A DNA stretch of 64,000 bases from Alphaproteobacteria bacterium (GTDB lineage Bacteria; Pseudomonadota; Alphaproteobacteria; Rhizobiales; Methyloligellaceae), in NCBI GenBank assembly GCA_016869535.1, contig VGDX01000001.1, positions 248,001 through 312,000 on the forward strand, read 5' to 3'. The notes beneath the pieces are model-generated. The model did no database searches and was not told where the DNA came from. It saw only the letters and a list, made by a program, of their open reading frames with translations. Below are positions 35,679-47,224 of the stretch, piece by piece. Both the position numbers and the translations under genes were made by a program. How positions within the stretch are numbered: position 1 is the stretch's first letter; each line of letters opens with the position of its first letter.

Positions 35679-35966
35679 TCACGCCGTCTCTTCGCTCTTG
35701 CCGTCATCCTCTAGCGTCTCGATCACGCGCAGGCGTTTGACCGTCAAATCGTCGATTTCGACCGTGCCGAGTTGCAGCTTGCGCACGGTGGCTCTTTTGA
35801 TGGCCAGGCGTCCGATGGCCAGAGCGCCGATAGCCACTGCGCCGACGGCAAGTGCGCCGATGGCGAAAGAGCCGAGCGCGAAGGTGCCGGCTGATAAAGC
35901 CCCGCCCGCCATGGCCGGCGCCTTTATGGGAGGCAAGGCAAGGATCTTTTGACGCGAGCGTCTCAT
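35679..35966 (-). CDS. Pentad-repeat small protein
   Basis: A 95-residue protein of unknown family. After a basic N-terminus (MRRSRQKILALPPIKAP) it has eleven five-residue units: FALGS, FAIGA, LAVGA, VAIGA, LAIGR, LAIKR, ATVRK, LQLGT, VEIDD, LTVKR, LRVIE. Hydrophobic residues occur at positions one and three of each, a pattern resembling the pentapeptide-repeat or other beta-solenoid proteins. It ends with an acidic tail. ATG at 35966 has a GGAG site. Its stop lies 3 nt from the stop of the DUF1565-like gene. Confidence 0.65.
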   Translation of the reverse strand: MRRSRQKILALPPIKAPAMAGGALSAGTFALGSFAIGALAVGAVAIGALAIGRLAIKRATVRKLQLGTVEIDDLTVKRLRVIETLEDDGKSEETA

Positions 35967-36028
35967 GGCAGTCTCCAAGTTGAGACCGGCACTCTAGAGA
36001 CTTCAACCGCTAGCGCCAATGCGCGTGG

Positions 36029-36784
36029 TCAGTTCGAGGGTTGCGCCGACACGAGCACGGGATCTGAACGGTACTCCTCGGGGAAGAGGCGTTTCAGGTT
36101 TTCGACCTTCGGCTTGTCGTGAATGACGATATAGGGGTAGGCCGGGTTCATCACCATGAAGTCCTGATGATAATCCTCGGCCGGGTAGAAGGACTGATCC
36201 GGCTCGATCTTGGTGGCGATATTGGAATCGAATGCACGCGAGCGGTCGATCTCGGTGATATAGGCATCGGCGATTTTCGCCTGCTCGGCGTTCATGGGAA
36301 AGATGGCCGAGCGATATTGCGTGCCGATATCGGGGCCTTGGCGATCGAGTTGGGTCGGATCATGCGCCACCGAGAAAAAGATCTGGAGCAGTTGGCCGTA
36401 AGAGATCTTGCTCGGGTCGTAGGTGATGCGCACGGCCTCGGCATGTCCCGTACTGCCAGAGCCGACCAGATCATAATGCGCGGTGTCTTTGTTGCCGCCG
36501 GCATATCCCGAGACGGCGTTGGTCACGCCTTTGACATGCTGGTAGACGCCCTGCACGCCCCAGAAGCAGCCGCCGGCAAACACGGCGACCTCTTCCTTCG
36601 CCTCAGGTATTGGAGATTGGTCGAGCGTGGGCGGCGGCAGTGACCGCGCCTCCTCAGCGCCCGACGAAAACGTGAACAGCAAGCCGGCGAGAAGCAGCAT
36701 CATAACGGCGGTATTGATGAAGTTTGTCAGGTAACCGCCGCTTATCTGCGTGGAAATCCGGGAAGCCTTCGACAGCTTGGTCAT
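36029..36784 (-). CDS. msrA: Peptide methionine sulfoxide reductase MsrA (membrane-anchored)
   Basis: A 251-residue protein. Residues 24-43 are a hydrophobic helix (FINTAVMMLLLAGLLFTF), so the enzyme is probably exported or anchored in the periplasm. The catalytic cysteine is Cys73 in AGGCFWGVQGVYQHVKGV; GHAEAVRITYDP and QYRSAIFP are the other MsrA blocks. It reduces methionine-S-sulfoxide in proteins. The start at 36784 has a perfect GGAGGTGATC ribosome site, ruling out the longer in-frame extension to 37096. It is divergent from the methyltransferase gene. Confidence 0.95.
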   Translation of the reverse strand: MTKLSKASRISTQISGGYLTNFINTAVMMLLLAGLLFTFSSGAEEARSLPPPTLDQSPIPEAKEEVAVFAGGCFWGVQGVYQHVKGVTNAVSGYAGGNKDTAHYDLVGSGSTGHAEAVRITYDPSKISYGQLLQIFFSVAHDPTQLDRQGPDIGTQYRSAIFPMNAEQAKIADAYITEIDRSRAFDSNIATKIEPDQSFYPAEDYHQDFMVMNPAYPYIVIHDKPKVENLKRLFPEEYRSDPVLVSAQPSN

Positions 36785-36985
36785 GATCACCTCCGACAGC
36801 GTTCTCGCACCATATGGAGATATGACGGGACGCGCGGGTTTGGTATCGAAAATGACGCGTTTCACGGGCAATTGATGCGCCCGCGAGAAGCCCGCACATT
36901 TTTGTGTGCAGCTCGCGATATTGTAGCATTCGGGACTTGCGCGCATGATGGGCCTCCAGACGTCAACGAGAGTGACCCGACACGC

Positions 36986-37801
36986 ATGAATCCCAACAAG
37001 GCTCTTTGGGAAAAAGGCGACTTCACGCGCATCGCGGCGACCATGCGTGAGAGCGGTGAAGCGCTCGTCAAAAGCTTGGGCATCACCAAGGGGCAAAATG
37101 TCCTCGATCTCGGCTGCGGCGACGGAACCACGGCCTTGCCGGCAGCTTCACTTGGCGCTGATGTGCTCGGCGTCGACATCGCCGAAAATCTCGTCGCGGC
37201 CGGCAACCGACGCGCACGCGAGCAGGGACTTTCCAACTGCACCTTCCGGCAAGGGGACGCCACGAACCTTCAACCTCTGGAGAGTGAACACTTCGATCTC
37301 GTCGTCAGCATCTTCGGGGCGATGTTCGCGCCAAAGCCGTTCGACGTTGCCAAGGAGATGGTGCGGGTCACGCGACCGGGCGGCCGGATCGTCATGGGGA
37401 ACTGGATCCCGAACGACCCAACCCTCGTCGCGCAGATCCTGAAGATCTGTTCAGCCTACACGCCGCCGCCGCCGGAAGGCTTCATCAGCCCCATGACCTG
37501 GGGAATCGAAGACATGGTGATTGAGCGGTTTGCGGCGGCGGGGATTCCGAAAGGCAACATCGCCTTCGCGCGAGACACCTTTACCTTCATATATCCCGGC
37601 ACCCCGGCGGGCTTCGTTGACGCGTTCCGCTCCTATTACGGGCCGACCATGAACGCCTTCGCCGCGGCTGAAGCGAGCGGTCGCGCCGGCGAGCTGCAGT
37701 CAGAACTCGAAATGTTGTTCGACAGCCAGAACACGAGCGAGAGCCCGGACGTCACCTGCATTCCGGCAACCTTCCTGCGCGTCACTATCGATCGTGGATG
37801 A
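36986..37801 (+). CDS. Class I SAM-dependent methyltransferase
   Basis: A 271-residue protein with the glycine-rich motif I VLDLGCGDGTTALPAASLGADV and the acidic end of strand two (GVDIAENL), then VRVTRPGGRIVMGNWIPND in motif III. It belongs to the UbiE/Methyltransf_11-like superfamily; the C-terminal half is not diagnostic. Start at 36986 gives the usual length, upstream ribosome site is weak. Substrate unknown. The tRNA-Ala gene follows 31 nt downstream on the other strand. Confidence 0.87.
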   Translation: MNPNKALWEKGDFTRIAATMRESGEALVKSLGITKGQNVLDLGCGDGTTALPAASLGADVLGVDIAENLVAAGNRRAREQGLSNCTFRQGDATNLQPLESEHFDLVVSIFGAMFAPKPFDVAKEMVRVTRPGGRIVMGNWIPNDPTLVAQILKICSAYTPPPPEGFISPMTWGIEDMVIERFAAAGIPKGNIAFARDTFTFIYPGTPAGFVDAFRSYYGPTMNAFAAAEASGRAGELQSELEMLFDSQNTSESPDVTCIPATFLRVTIDRG

Positions 37802-37832
37802 GATTACCGCGTTGCGAAAGCACGCCGGAGAC

Positions 37833-37908
37833 TGGTGGAGCCAGGCGGGATCGAACCGCCGACCTCGTGAATGCCATTCACGCGCTCTCCCAACTGAGCT
37901 ATGGCCCC
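37833..37908 (-). tRNA. tRNA-Ala (anticodon GGC)
   Basis: A 76-nt tRNA with encoded CCA. Minus-strand acceptor stem GGGGCCA pairs with TGGCTCC (one G-T pair), D-arm AGCTCAGTTGGGAGAGC, anticodon loop ATGGCAT within a CGTGA/TCACG stem, and T-loop GGTTCGATCCC. It reads GCC and GCU alanine codons. Confidence 0.96.
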
Positions 37909-37910
37909 AT

Positions 37911-38077
37911 TCAGGGATCAGTGATCAGAGATCAGTGATCAGGGAAACTGAATTCTATCGCCACGGACCAATCTTGGCATCTGACTTAGGGCCGCGATCT
38001 TCGAGGTTCAAGGAAAATGCACGTCCTGCCAGGAGGCACGGCCCTCTGATTTCTGATCACTGATTTCTGATCCCTGA
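37911..38077. repeat. Inverted ATCAG-heptad repeats
   Basis: The gap between tRNA-Ala and the TIGR02300 gene is flanked by arms of tandem ATCAGNG units: 37911-37944 on the plus strand (TCAGGGATCAGTGATCAG...) and 38047-38077 inverted. About four heptads lie in each arm, with roughly 80% identity after inversion, and about 100 nt of unique sequence lie between. The structure could form a long hairpin near a tRNA gene; no coding function is seen. Confidence 0.65.
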
Positions 38078-38079
38078 AA

Positions 38080-38490
38080 TCAGGTTTCCTCGGCCTGGCC
38101 GCCACCCACGATACCCTTCACGTCGGTCTCGCCCTCTTCTTCCTCTTCCAGAAAGGTGGTGTCGTCGTCCTCTGCCGCCGGGATCTCGGTGTCGTCGTCG
38201 CCGAGGTCGACAATCTCCTCCTCTTCGACGGGGATGTCGGATCCCGTCTCGTCGGCTTCATCGAGGCTCACGACCTCGGGACGGGGCTTCAGCACCGGGG
38301 CCGGGGCCTTGACCACCTCGGGCTTCTTCACTGTGACCGGCGCCGGGGCCGCGCGCTCGGCGCGCCGCGTGGGCGCCATCTGATAGACGGATTGGCAGCT
38401 GGGACAGACGATCGGCGACCGGCCCAGATCATAAAACCGCGCCCCACAGCTCGGGCAAACACGCTTGGTTCCCCGTGCGGGCTTCGACAT
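38080..38490 (-). CDS. TIGR02300 family protein (zinc-ribbon, acidic tail)
   Basis: A 136-residue protein with a four-cysteine zinc ribbon CPSCGARFYDLGRSPIVCPSC at residues about 11-31 and a following Ala/Pro-rich then strongly acidic tail (DDDTTFLEEEEEGE). The FYDLN-type sequence matches the alphaproteobacterial TIGR02300 family, whose function is unknown. Start at 38490 has a GAGGGG site. In this lineage the gene is commonly linked with tRNA-Ala and aroA, as here, and it is divergent from aroA. Confidence 0.92.
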   Translation of the reverse strand: MSKPARGTKRVCPSCGARFYDLGRSPIVCPSCQSVYQMAPTRRAERAAPAPVTVKKPEVVKAPAPVLKPRPEVVSLDEADETGSDIPVEEEEIVDLGDDDTEIPAAEDDDTTFLEEEEEGETDVKGIVGGGQAEET

Positions 38491-38592
38491 TGACACCCCT
38501 CGTTGCTTTTCTTGAGTAGCGCTCCCCATTGCCACGCCTCATCTGTGCTGTCAAAAGCTATTGAACGCCCGAAAAACCCTATTTTAAAGCCT

Positions 38593-39915
38593 ATGCGCCA
38601 GCCCCTGACAGCCACCCGCTCGCAACCCCTTACGGGCCGTGTGCGCGTACCCGGCGACAAGTCGATCTCGCACCGGGCGCTGATCCTGGCCGCGCTTGCC
38701 TCAGGTACCAGCCGTATCGAAGGCCTGCTCGAGGCAGACGACATAACGGCCACAGCGAAGGCGCTTGCGGCACTCGGCGCCGAGGTCGCGCGGTCAAATG
38801 GGGCCTTCGAGGTGCGCGGTCAAGGCGTCGGTGGCCTCTTTGCACACCAAGCGCGTCTTGACTTCGGCAATTCCGGCACGGGTAGCCGGCTCATGCTGGG
38901 GGTGGTCGCCGGCCATGACATGGTTGCGGAATTTACCGGCGACAGTTCCTTGTGCCGCCGTCCCATGCACCGGGTGCTGGCGCCGCTCGCGACCATGGGA
39001 CTCAGGACGAATGCGGCAAGCGCCGAGGAAGCGACCCTGCCGCTCACGGTCTCAGGCACACGCGACCTCATCCCCATCGTCTACGAATTGCCGGTGCCGT
39101 CGGCGCAGGTGAAGTCGGCGATCCTGCTGGCCGGTTTGCATGCGCCGGGGCGCACCTCGGTGGTCGAGACGCTTCCCACCCGCGATCACACCGAGCGCAT
39201 GCTTGGACAATTCGGCGCGGAAATTTCCGTCGAGGAAACCGAGGAAGGCGGGCGCGTGGTTACGGTGGGCGGCGACGCCGAGCTTGGCGGCTTCAAGCTG
39301 AAGATTCCCGGCGATCCCAGTTCCGCTGCTTTCCTGGTTGCCGCGGCCACCATTTGTCCGGGCTCCGAGATCGTCATCGAAGGCGTGCTGCTCAATCCAA
39401 CGCGTATCGGCTTTCTCGAAACGTTGCGCGAAATGGGCGCCGATATCGAAGTGCTAAATCTCGACGAGGCGGGCGGTGAGCAGGTCGGCGATCTGCGTGT
39501 CAGGGGCGCGCCGCTCAGGGCCACGCGCGTGCCGCCGGGGCGTGCGCCGTCGATGATCGACGAATATCCGATCCTTGCTTGTGTGGCGGCCTTCGCTGAA
39601 GGTGAGACGCGCATGGAGGGATTGGCGGAACTGAAGGTGAAAGAGAGCGATCGTCTGAGCGCCATCGCCACAGGTCTCGCCGCATGCGGTGTTGCGGCGC
39701 GTATCGAAGGCGACGATCTGATCGTGGAGGGGTCGGGCGAAGTGAAAGGCGGCGGGATGGTCGAGACGCATATGGATCACCGCATCGCCATGGCCTTCCT
39801 CGTTCTCGGGCTCGGCGCCCGCGAACCGGTCACGGTCGACGACACGCGCATGATCGCCACGAGCTTCCCCGGCTTTGCCGAGCTGCTGACCAAGCTCGGC
39901 GCGCAATTCTCATGA
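38593..39915 (+). CDS. aroA: 3-phosphoshikimate 1-carboxyvinyltransferase (EPSP synthase)
   Basis: A 440-residue shikimate-pathway enzyme that joins phosphoenolpyruvate to shikimate-3-phosphate. The motifs used to define class II EPSP synthases are all present: GDKS (21-24), SAQVK (170-174), RDHTE (197-201) and NPTR (268-271). The residue corresponding to Ala100 of the CP4 enzyme (Gly96 in Escherichia coli) is Gly95 here, in [10 protein letters not shown]. The ATG at 38593 gives the normal N-terminus. The stop overlaps the cmk start. Confidence 0.97.
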   Translation: MRQPLTATRSQPLTGRVRVPGDKSISHRALILAALASGTSRIEGLLEADDITATAKALAALGAEVARSNGAFEVRGQGVGGLFAHQARLDFGNSGTGSRLMLGVVAGHDMVAEFTGDSSLCRRPMHRVLAPLATMGLRTNAASAEEATLPLTVSGTRDLIPIVYELPVPSAQVKSAILLAGLHAPGRTSVVETLPTRDHTERMLGQFGAEISVEETEEGGRVVTVGGDAELGGFKLKIPGDPSSAAFLVAAATICPGSEIVIEGVLLNPTRIGFLETLREMGADIEVLNLDEAGGEQVGDLRVRGAPLRATRVPPGRAPSMIDEYPILACVAAFAEGETRMEGLAELKVKESDRLSAIATGLAACGVAARIEGDDLIVEGSGEVKGGGMVETHMDHRIAMAFLVLGLGAREPVTVDDTRMIATSFPGFAELLTKLGAQFS

Positions 39916-40553
39916 TCATCGCCATCGACGGACCCGCGGCGTCGGGCAAGGGTACGCTCGCCAAGCGCATCGCCGCCCATTACGGCCTTCATCATCTCGA
40001 CACCGGCCAGCTTTATCGCGCGGTGGCGCGCGACACGCTTGCCAAGGGCGGCGATCCTGCCGATGAAGCGGCATCACTTGCGGCCGCGCGTGCTCTCGAT
40101 CCCGAAAGCCTCGACGATGCCGCGCTGCGCGGCCCGAAGATCGGCGAAGCCGCCTCGTTCGCGGCGCGTCATCCCAAAGTACGCGAAACCTTGCGCGCCT
40201 ATCAGCGGGCGTTCGCGCGGAGGAACCCCGGCGCGGTGATCGACGGGCGCGACATCGGAACCGTAATCTGCCCCGACGCCGACGTGAAACTCTTCGTCAC
40301 CGCCTCACCCGAGGAGCGCGCACGCCGGCGCTATCTCGAACTGAAACAGAACGGGGCGAAGGTTACGCAAGACGAAGTGCTCGACGACATCAAGACCCGC
40401 GATGAACGCGATCAAAACCGGGCCGTAGCGCCCCTTCGCCAGGCGGAAGACGCGGTCTTGCTCGACACCACGAATTTGGATATAGACGCCGCGTTCAGGG
40501 CAGCTATTGATATAGTCGATGCTGCGATGGGCCATGCGGGGCAGGCCGGTTGA
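39912..40553 (+). CDS. cmk: Cytidylate kinase
   Basis: A 213-residue kinase that phosphorylates CMP and dCMP. P-loop is [10 protein letters not shown] at residues 6-15; [34 protein letters not shown] and the lid arginines of RDERDQNR are as in the family. It overlaps aroA (ATGA), and the aroA-cmk-rpsA order is typical of proteobacteria. Confidence 0.97.
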   Translation: MIIAIDGPAASGKGTLAKRIAAHYGLHHLDTGQLYRAVARDTLAKGGDPADEAASLAAARALDPESLDDAALRGPKIGEAASFAARHPKVRETLRAYQRAFARRNPGAVIDGRDIGTVICPDADVKLFVTASPEERARRRYLELKQNGAKVTQDEVLDDIKTRDERDQNRAVAPLRQAEDAVLLDTTNLDIDAAFRAAIDIVDAAMGHAGQAG

Positions 40554-40708
40554 GGCTCCTGCCCATTTTGCATTGGCACACCACTTTTTCGATGTTTTCC
40601 GCGAAAAATTCGTGCGGAGTCGGGTGGCAGCCTTGGACGCGCTGCTCCCTAAACAAGCCTTTGGGGTCAGGGTTCAGCGATATGATGGGACGGCGAGTAG
40701 GATACTAG

Positions 40709-42520
<1,812 letters not shown>

Positions 42521-42589
42521 GCGGCCGAGCCAAGCCTGACCTGATACTCTTGGCGCCGCTTGCAGCAGAACGAATTTGAGCGAAGCCCG

Positions 42590-43552
42590 ATGGCTCTCGA
42601 CCCCGAAAGCGTGATCGAACGCCGCCGCCTGAGACGGCGGATCGCCGCCTGGCGCATCGCCGCCGTCGCTTTCGGCCTCCTCCTGATCGGCACATTGTTC
42701 CTGGGCGACCAGGAGATGACGAGTTCGGCCGGCATCCTGCCGCATGTCGCAAGAGTGACGGTCAGCGGCGTCATTACCGACGATCGCAAGATGCAGGAAT
42801 TGATCGAGCGGGTCGGACAGTCCGATCAGGTCAAGGCCGTCATCCTCGACATCAACAGTCCCGGCGGCACCACCACGGGGGGCGAGGCTCTTTACGACTC
42901 CGTGCGCCGTCTCGCCGAGAAAAAGCCGGTGGTCGCGGTGTGCGGCACGCTCGCCACCTCCGCCGCCTATATCGTCGCGCTCGCCACCGACCGTATCTTC
43001 GTCTATGGCAACACCATCACGGGCTCCGTCGGCGTGATCTTCCAATGGGCCGAGGTCACCGAGCTTCTGCAAACGCTCGGCATCAAGGTCGAGGAGGTGA
43101 AGAGCGGACCGTTGAAAGCCGTGCCGAGCCCGTTCCAGCCGGCAGACGAGAGAGCGCGGGAATTGACCGAGGAAATGGTGCAGGAAGCGAAGACCTGGTT
43201 CGTCGATCTGGTCGGCAAGCGCCGCGATATCCAGCCTTCCTCGGTTCCTGGCCTGACCGAGGGCCGCATCTATTCTGGCCGGCAGGCAGTCGAGTTCAAG
43301 CTCGCCGACCAGATCGGCGACGAGGAAACGGCCATGAGCTGGCTCAGGACGGAACGGGACGTACCGGCGGGCCTGAAGATCGTCGAGTGGAAGCCCAAGG
43401 CGGAATCCAGCGGCCTATTTGGCTGGCTGATCCACTCGATGGCCGACGCTTTCGGCCTTTCCTCGGGCACAATCGCTGGTTTGATTGGGCAAGCAGCGTC
43501 AACCCTTAAGCTTGACGGTCTTGTCTCGGTTTGGCACCCTAATTCGGGATAG
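42590..43552 (+). CDS. sppA: Signal peptide peptidase SppA, short form
   Basis: A 320-residue serine protease with one N-terminal membrane anchor (residues 20-39). The catalytic Ser124 is in LATSAAYIVA and the Lys176 general base in SGPLKAVPSP, which matches the 36-kDa type. DINSPGGTTTGGEALYD forms the conserved oxyanion-side loop. It degrades cleaved signal peptides in the membrane. ATG 42590 is used. It lies between rpsA and ihfB. Confidence 0.95.
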   Translation: MALDPESVIERRRLRRRIAAWRIAAVAFGLLLIGTLFLGDQEMTSSAGILPHVARVTVSGVITDDRKMQELIERVGQSDQVKAVILDINSPGGTTTGGEALYDSVRRLAEKKPVVAVCGTLATSAAYIVALATDRIFVYGNTITGSVGVIFQWAEVTELLQTLGIKVEEVKSGPLKAVPSPFQPADERARELTEEMVQEAKTWFVDLVGKRRDIQPSSVPGLTEGRIYSGRQAVEFKLADQIGDEETAMSWLRTERDVPAGLKIVEWKPKAESSGLFGWLIHSMADAFGLSSGTIAGLIGQAASTLKLDGLVSVWHPNSG

Positions 43553-43600
43553 TGGGGGGCGTCCGCCGCCTTTTCGGGTGGCCGGCCGGTGGGGCGTATA

Positions 43601-43900
43601 ATGATCAAGTCTGAGTTGATTCAGAAAGTGGCTGCGGCCAATCCGCACCTCTTTCATCGTGACGTCGAGCGCATCATCAACATCATTCTCGACGAAATTA
43701 CCGGCGCTTTGGCGCGCGGCAACCGGGTGGAGTTGCGCGGTTTCGGCGCCTTCACAGTCAAGCATCGCGCGGCTCGGCAGGGACGCAATCCCCGCACCGG
43801 CGATACGGTCTTCGTGGAGGACAAACACGTGCCCTTCTTCAAGACTGGCAAGGAGCTGCGCGAGCGGCTGAACCCTAGAGCCGGGCGGCCGCGCGCTTAA
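43601..43900 (+). CDS. ihfB: Integration host factor beta subunit
   Basis: A 99-residue DNA-bending protein: [23 protein letters not shown], then [28 protein letters not shown] with the minor-groove-binding arm, ending in a basic NPRAGRPRA tail. It pairs with IhfA, which is not in the window. Its position after rpsA (and sppA) is conserved. Confidence 0.97.
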   Translation: MIKSELIQKVAAANPHLFHRDVERIINIILDEITGALARGNRVELRGFGAFTVKHRAARQGRNPRTGDTVFVEDKHVPFFKTGKELRERLNPRAGRPRA

Positions 43901-43921
43901 AACCTGGCGCTGGCGCCATTT

Positions 43922-44278
43922 ATGGAGCTGCCTTTGTGGCGTAAGCTCGCATTTGCCCTGATCGTTGTGCCCCTCGGCGTGCTTTTGATCGCCCTTGCCG
44001 TGGTCAACCGTAAGCCGGTCGAGCTGATCCTCGACCCGTTCGGGGGTCCTGATCCCGGCCTGATCTGGCAAGGCCCCTTTTTCATGTTCCTGCTCGTCAC
44101 CTTCGCGCTTGGGCTCATCGTGGGTGGTATCGCGACCTGGCTCAGCCAGGGGAAATGGCGCAAATCGGCGCGGGTGCGGCGCCGTGAAGCCGATGAGTGG
44201 CACACACGCGCCGACAAGCTCGAGCAGGAGCTCGAGGAGCGCGACCCGGCCCATCATCCGCGGCTTCCTGCCAATTAG
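43922..44278 (+). CDS. LapA domain protein (DUF1049)
   Basis: A 118-residue membrane protein with two helices (LAFALIVVPLGVLLIALAVVN and PFFMFLLVTFALGLIVGGIATW) and a short coiled-coil tail (WHTRADKLEQELEERD). It corresponds to the LapA/YciS type that in enterobacteria works with LapB in controlling lipopolysaccharide synthesis; whether this one does so is unknown. It is 21 nt after ihfB. Confidence 0.87.
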   Translation: MELPLWRKLAFALIVVPLGVLLIALAVVNRKPVELILDPFGGPDPGLIWQGPFFMFLLVTFALGLIVGGIATWLSQGKWRKSARVRRREADEWHTRADKLEQELEERDPAHHPRLPAN

Positions 44279-44462
44279 ACGGTCTTCTGGTCCGCGCACC
44301 ATGGCTCACGGTCTGGCGGCCGGCGGGCGCGTAAACCGATCCGCCCTAAACCCCTTGGCAAGGCCGATGTTGCAGTGCGATAGACTTGGATGAGCGGATT
44401 GGCATAGGGTTGCCCCAGCGCGAGCCCATAAGCCGGCAACTCCCACCTCGTGAGCTAAGCCC

Positions 44463-45125
44463 GTGGCGGTCAAGATTAAAATCTGCGGCGTGCGGACGCC
44501 GGCCATTATCGAGACGGCGGCGGCCGAAGGCGCCGATTTTGTCGGTCTGGTTCTGTTTCCGCACAGCCCGCGCCATGTCGAGGTGGAGGAGGCGCGGGTC
44601 CTTGCGGCCATCGCGCGCGGCAAAATCGGTGCCGTGGCCGTTCTGGTCGATCCCGACGACGCGCTGATCGATGCGGTCGCCGAGCGGGTCCGGCCTTCTC
44701 TCCTGCAGTTGCACGGCAGCGAGACGCCCGAGCGGGTCGAAGCCGTCAAGGCGCGTACCGGACTGCCGGTCATGAAGGCGATCGGCGTTCAGGGCCAAGC
44801 CGACACGGCCAAGGCTGATGCTTATGCCGGGATTGCCGACCTTGTTCTGTTCGACGCGAAGCCCCCGGCTGATGCGGAGGTCCCTGGCGGCGCCGGCGTC
44901 GCATTCGATTGGACGCTGCTGCGCGGCGTCGGCGCGCCGTTCGCCCTGTCGGGCGGTCTCAACCCCGACACTGTCGGCGAGGCGATCGCGATAACCGGCG
45001 CAATTCTGGTCGATGTCTCCTCCGGGGTGGAAAGCGCGCCCGGAGAAAAGGATGCAGGGTTGGTGAGAAGCTTCATTCACGCGGCGAAAGAAGCGACGCC
45101 GCAAACGCGGGCGAAGGCGTCATGA
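44463..45125 (+). CDS. trpF: Phosphoribosylanthranilate isomerase
   Basis: A 220-residue TIM-barrel enzyme of tryptophan synthesis. GTG start at 44463, then [12 protein letters not shown] with the catalytic cysteine (Cys8), [30 protein letters not shown], and the phosphate site [15 protein letters not shown]. The stop overlaps the trpB start (ATGA). trpF-trpB-trpA form one translational unit; trpE, D, C and G lie elsewhere. No trp leader peptide was found upstream. Confidence 0.96.
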   Translation: MAVKIKICGVRTPAIIETAAAEGADFVGLVLFPHSPRHVEVEEARVLAAIARGKIGAVAVLVDPDDALIDAVAERVRPSLLQLHGSETPERVEAVKARTGLPVMKAIGVQGQADTAKADAYAGIADLVLFDAKPPADAEVPGGAGVAFDWTLLRGVGAPFALSGGLNPDTVGEAIAITGAILVDVSSGVESAPGEKDAGLVRSFIHAAKEATPQTRAKAS

Positions 45126-46348
45126 GCGCGAGATCCGAGCAAAGCCCATTGAATACCTATCGCGGCGGTCCCGACGAACGCGGCCATTTCGGGCTCTATG
45201 GCGGCCGCTTCGTCGCCGAGACTTTGATGCCGCTGATCCTCGATCTCGAGCGCGCCTATAATGAAGCCAAGGCCGATCCGAAATTCCAGGCGGAGATGGA
45301 TGCGCATCTCTCAACCTATGTCGGGCGTCCGTCGCCGCTTTATCTCGCCGAGCGGCTGACGGCGCATTGCGGCGGCGCCAAGATCTATTTCAAGCGCGAA
45401 GAGCTCAATCACACCGGCGCGCACAAGGTCAACAACGTGCTCGGCCAGATCATGCTCGCTCAGCGCATGGGCAAGACGCGCATCATCGCCGAGACCGGCG
45501 CCGGCATGCATGGGGTCGCTACCGCCACGCTCTGCGCCAAATTCGGCCTGCCCTGCATCATCTATATGGGCTCGGTCGACGTGGCGCGGCAGAAGCCGAA
45601 TGTGCTGCGCATGAAGATGCTGGGCGCCGAGGTCCGCGCAGTGGAATCGGGCTCCAAGACGCTGAAGGACGCCATGAACGAGGCATTGCGCGACTGGGTC
45701 GCCAATGTGCACGATACCTTCTATTGCATCGGCACGGTGGCGGGCCCGCATCCTTATCCGGCCATGGTGCGCGACTTTCAGTCGATCATCGGGCGGGAGA
45801 CGCGCGAGCAGATGCTGGCGGCTGAGGGAAGGCTGCCGGATTCGCTGATCGCCTGTATCGGCGGCGGCTCGAATGCCATGGGCCTGTTCCATCCCTTCCT
45901 CGACGAACGCGGCATCGAAATCTACGGTGTCGAGGCAGCCGGACATGGGCTCGACAGCAAGCATGCCGCTTCGATCGCCGGTGGCAGGCCGGGCGTGTTG
46001 CATGGCAACCGCACCTATCTGTTGATGGATGATGACGGCCAGATCGAGGAGGCGCATTCGATCTCGGCGGGTCTCGATTATCCCGGCATCGGGCCGGAGC
46101 ATTCCTGGCTCAACGATGTCGGCCGCGTGCGATTCCTCTCGGCGACCGACGACGAGGCGGTCAGCGCGTTCCAGCTCTGCAGCAAGCTCGAGGGCATCAT
46201 TCCGGCGCTTGAGCCCGCACATGCGCTTGCCCGCGTACTCGATGTGGCGCCGCAGAAGCCGAAATCGCATCTGATGGTGCTCAATCTGTCAGGCCGGGGC
46301 GACAAGGATCTCGATTCCGTGGCGAACTATCTGGATGCCAAGGCATGA
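45122..46348 (+). CDS. trpB: Tryptophan synthase beta chain
   Basis: A 408-residue PLP enzyme joining indole to serine. The PLP lysine is Lys102 in [24 protein letters not shown] and the phosphate loop [10 protein letters not shown] are present. It receives indole through a tunnel from TrpA. It overlaps trpF upstream and trpA downstream by four bases each. Confidence 0.98.
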   Translation: MSARSEQSPLNTYRGGPDERGHFGLYGGRFVAETLMPLILDLERAYNEAKADPKFQAEMDAHLSTYVGRPSPLYLAERLTAHCGGAKIYFKREELNHTGAHKVNNVLGQIMLAQRMGKTRIIAETGAGMHGVATATLCAKFGLPCIIYMGSVDVARQKPNVLRMKMLGAEVRAVESGSKTLKDAMNEALRDWVANVHDTFYCIGTVAGPHPYPAMVRDFQSIIGRETREQMLAAEGRLPDSLIACIGGGSNAMGLFHPFLDERGIEIYGVEAAGHGLDSKHAASIAGGRPGVLHGNRTYLLMDDDGQIEEAHSISAGLDYPGIGPEHSWLNDVGRVRFLSATDDEAVSAFQLCSKLEGIIPALEPAHALARVLDVAPQKPKSHLMVLNLSGRGDKDLDSVANYLDAKA

Positions 46349-47187
46349 GCCAAACACGGATCGATAAAAGATTTGCCGCGTTGAAACGCGAAGGGCGCGC
46401 GGGGCTCGTCATCTTCATCACGGCCGGCGATCCCGATTACGACACCTCGCTCGCCATCCTGAAGGAATTGCCGAAGGCGGGCGCCGACATCGTCGAGCTC
46501 GGCATGCCCTTCTCCGATCCCATGGCCGACGGGCCGGCGATCCAGGCCTCTTCGCAACGCGCGCTCAAAGCCGGCCAGACCATGGCAAAGACGCTTCGTA
46601 TGGTGCGCGATTTCCGTGCCGGGGATCAAACGACCCCCCTCGTGCTAATGGGCTATTACAACCCCATATATGTCTATCCGGTGGACCGCTTCGTCGCCGA
46701 TGCGGCGGAAGCCGGCGCCGATGGATTGATCGTGGTGGACATGCCGCCTGAGGAAGATGCCGAGCTTCGCCCGGCCGCGAGCGCGGCGGGGCTCAACTTC
46801 ATCCGGCTGGCGACACCGACGACCGATGCCAAGCGCTTGCCGGCAGTGCTCGCGAACACGAGCGGTTTTGTCTATTACGTGTCGATCGCGGGCATTACTG
46901 GAACGGCGGCGCCGGATTTGCGCGATGTCAAGGCGCATGTCGAGCGCCTCAAGGCGCATACCGATCTGCCCATTGCCGTCGGCTTCGGGGTCAAGACGGA
47001 AGCGCAGGTGAGTGCGATCGGGGGGCTCGCCGAAGGCGTGGTTGTGGGTTCGGCGCTCGTTACCGCCATCGCCCAAAGCCTTGACGGCAAGGGGCAGGCG
47101 AGTTCCGCGACCAAGCCGCAAGTAATTGATTTTGTTAAACGTCTTGCCTCGGCGTTGCATCACCCGGCTGAAGCCGAGGCCGTCTAG
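46345..47187 (+). CDS. trpA: Tryptophan synthase alpha chain
   Basis: A 280-residue TIM barrel that splits indole-3-glycerol phosphate. The catalytic pair is Glu51 in [14 protein letters not shown] and Asp62 in the same block; [14 protein letters not shown] and the phosphate site [13 protein letters not shown] follow. It lies four bases inside trpB and 37 nt before accD. Confidence 0.98.
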   Translation: MSQTRIDKRFAALKREGRAGLVIFITAGDPDYDTSLAILKELPKAGADIVELGMPFSDPMADGPAIQASSQRALKAGQTMAKTLRMVRDFRAGDQTTPLVLMGYYNPIYVYPVDRFVADAAEAGADGLIVVDMPPEEDAELRPAASAAGLNFIRLATPTTDAKRLPAVLANTSGFVYYVSIAGITGTAAPDLRDVKAHVERLKAHTDLPIAVGFGVKTEAQVSAIGGLAEGVVVGSALVTAIAQSLDGKGQASSATKPQVIDFVKRLASALHHPAEAEAV

Positions 47188-47224
47188 CCATCGTGTGATC
47201 GTTTTTTGAGAGTTCGGTAGACCC

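Noticed and set aside
36029..37096. A 355-residue extended MsrA.
   Set aside because: A perfect ribosome site before ATG 36784 fixes a 251-residue protein; the extra part overlaps the divergent methyltransferase region and has no similarity.
37794..38063. Open frame of 89 residues across tRNA-Ala and the heptad repeats.
   Set aside because: It lies over a tRNA and repeats and only reads the ATCAG units as ISDQRS-like words; no ribosome site.
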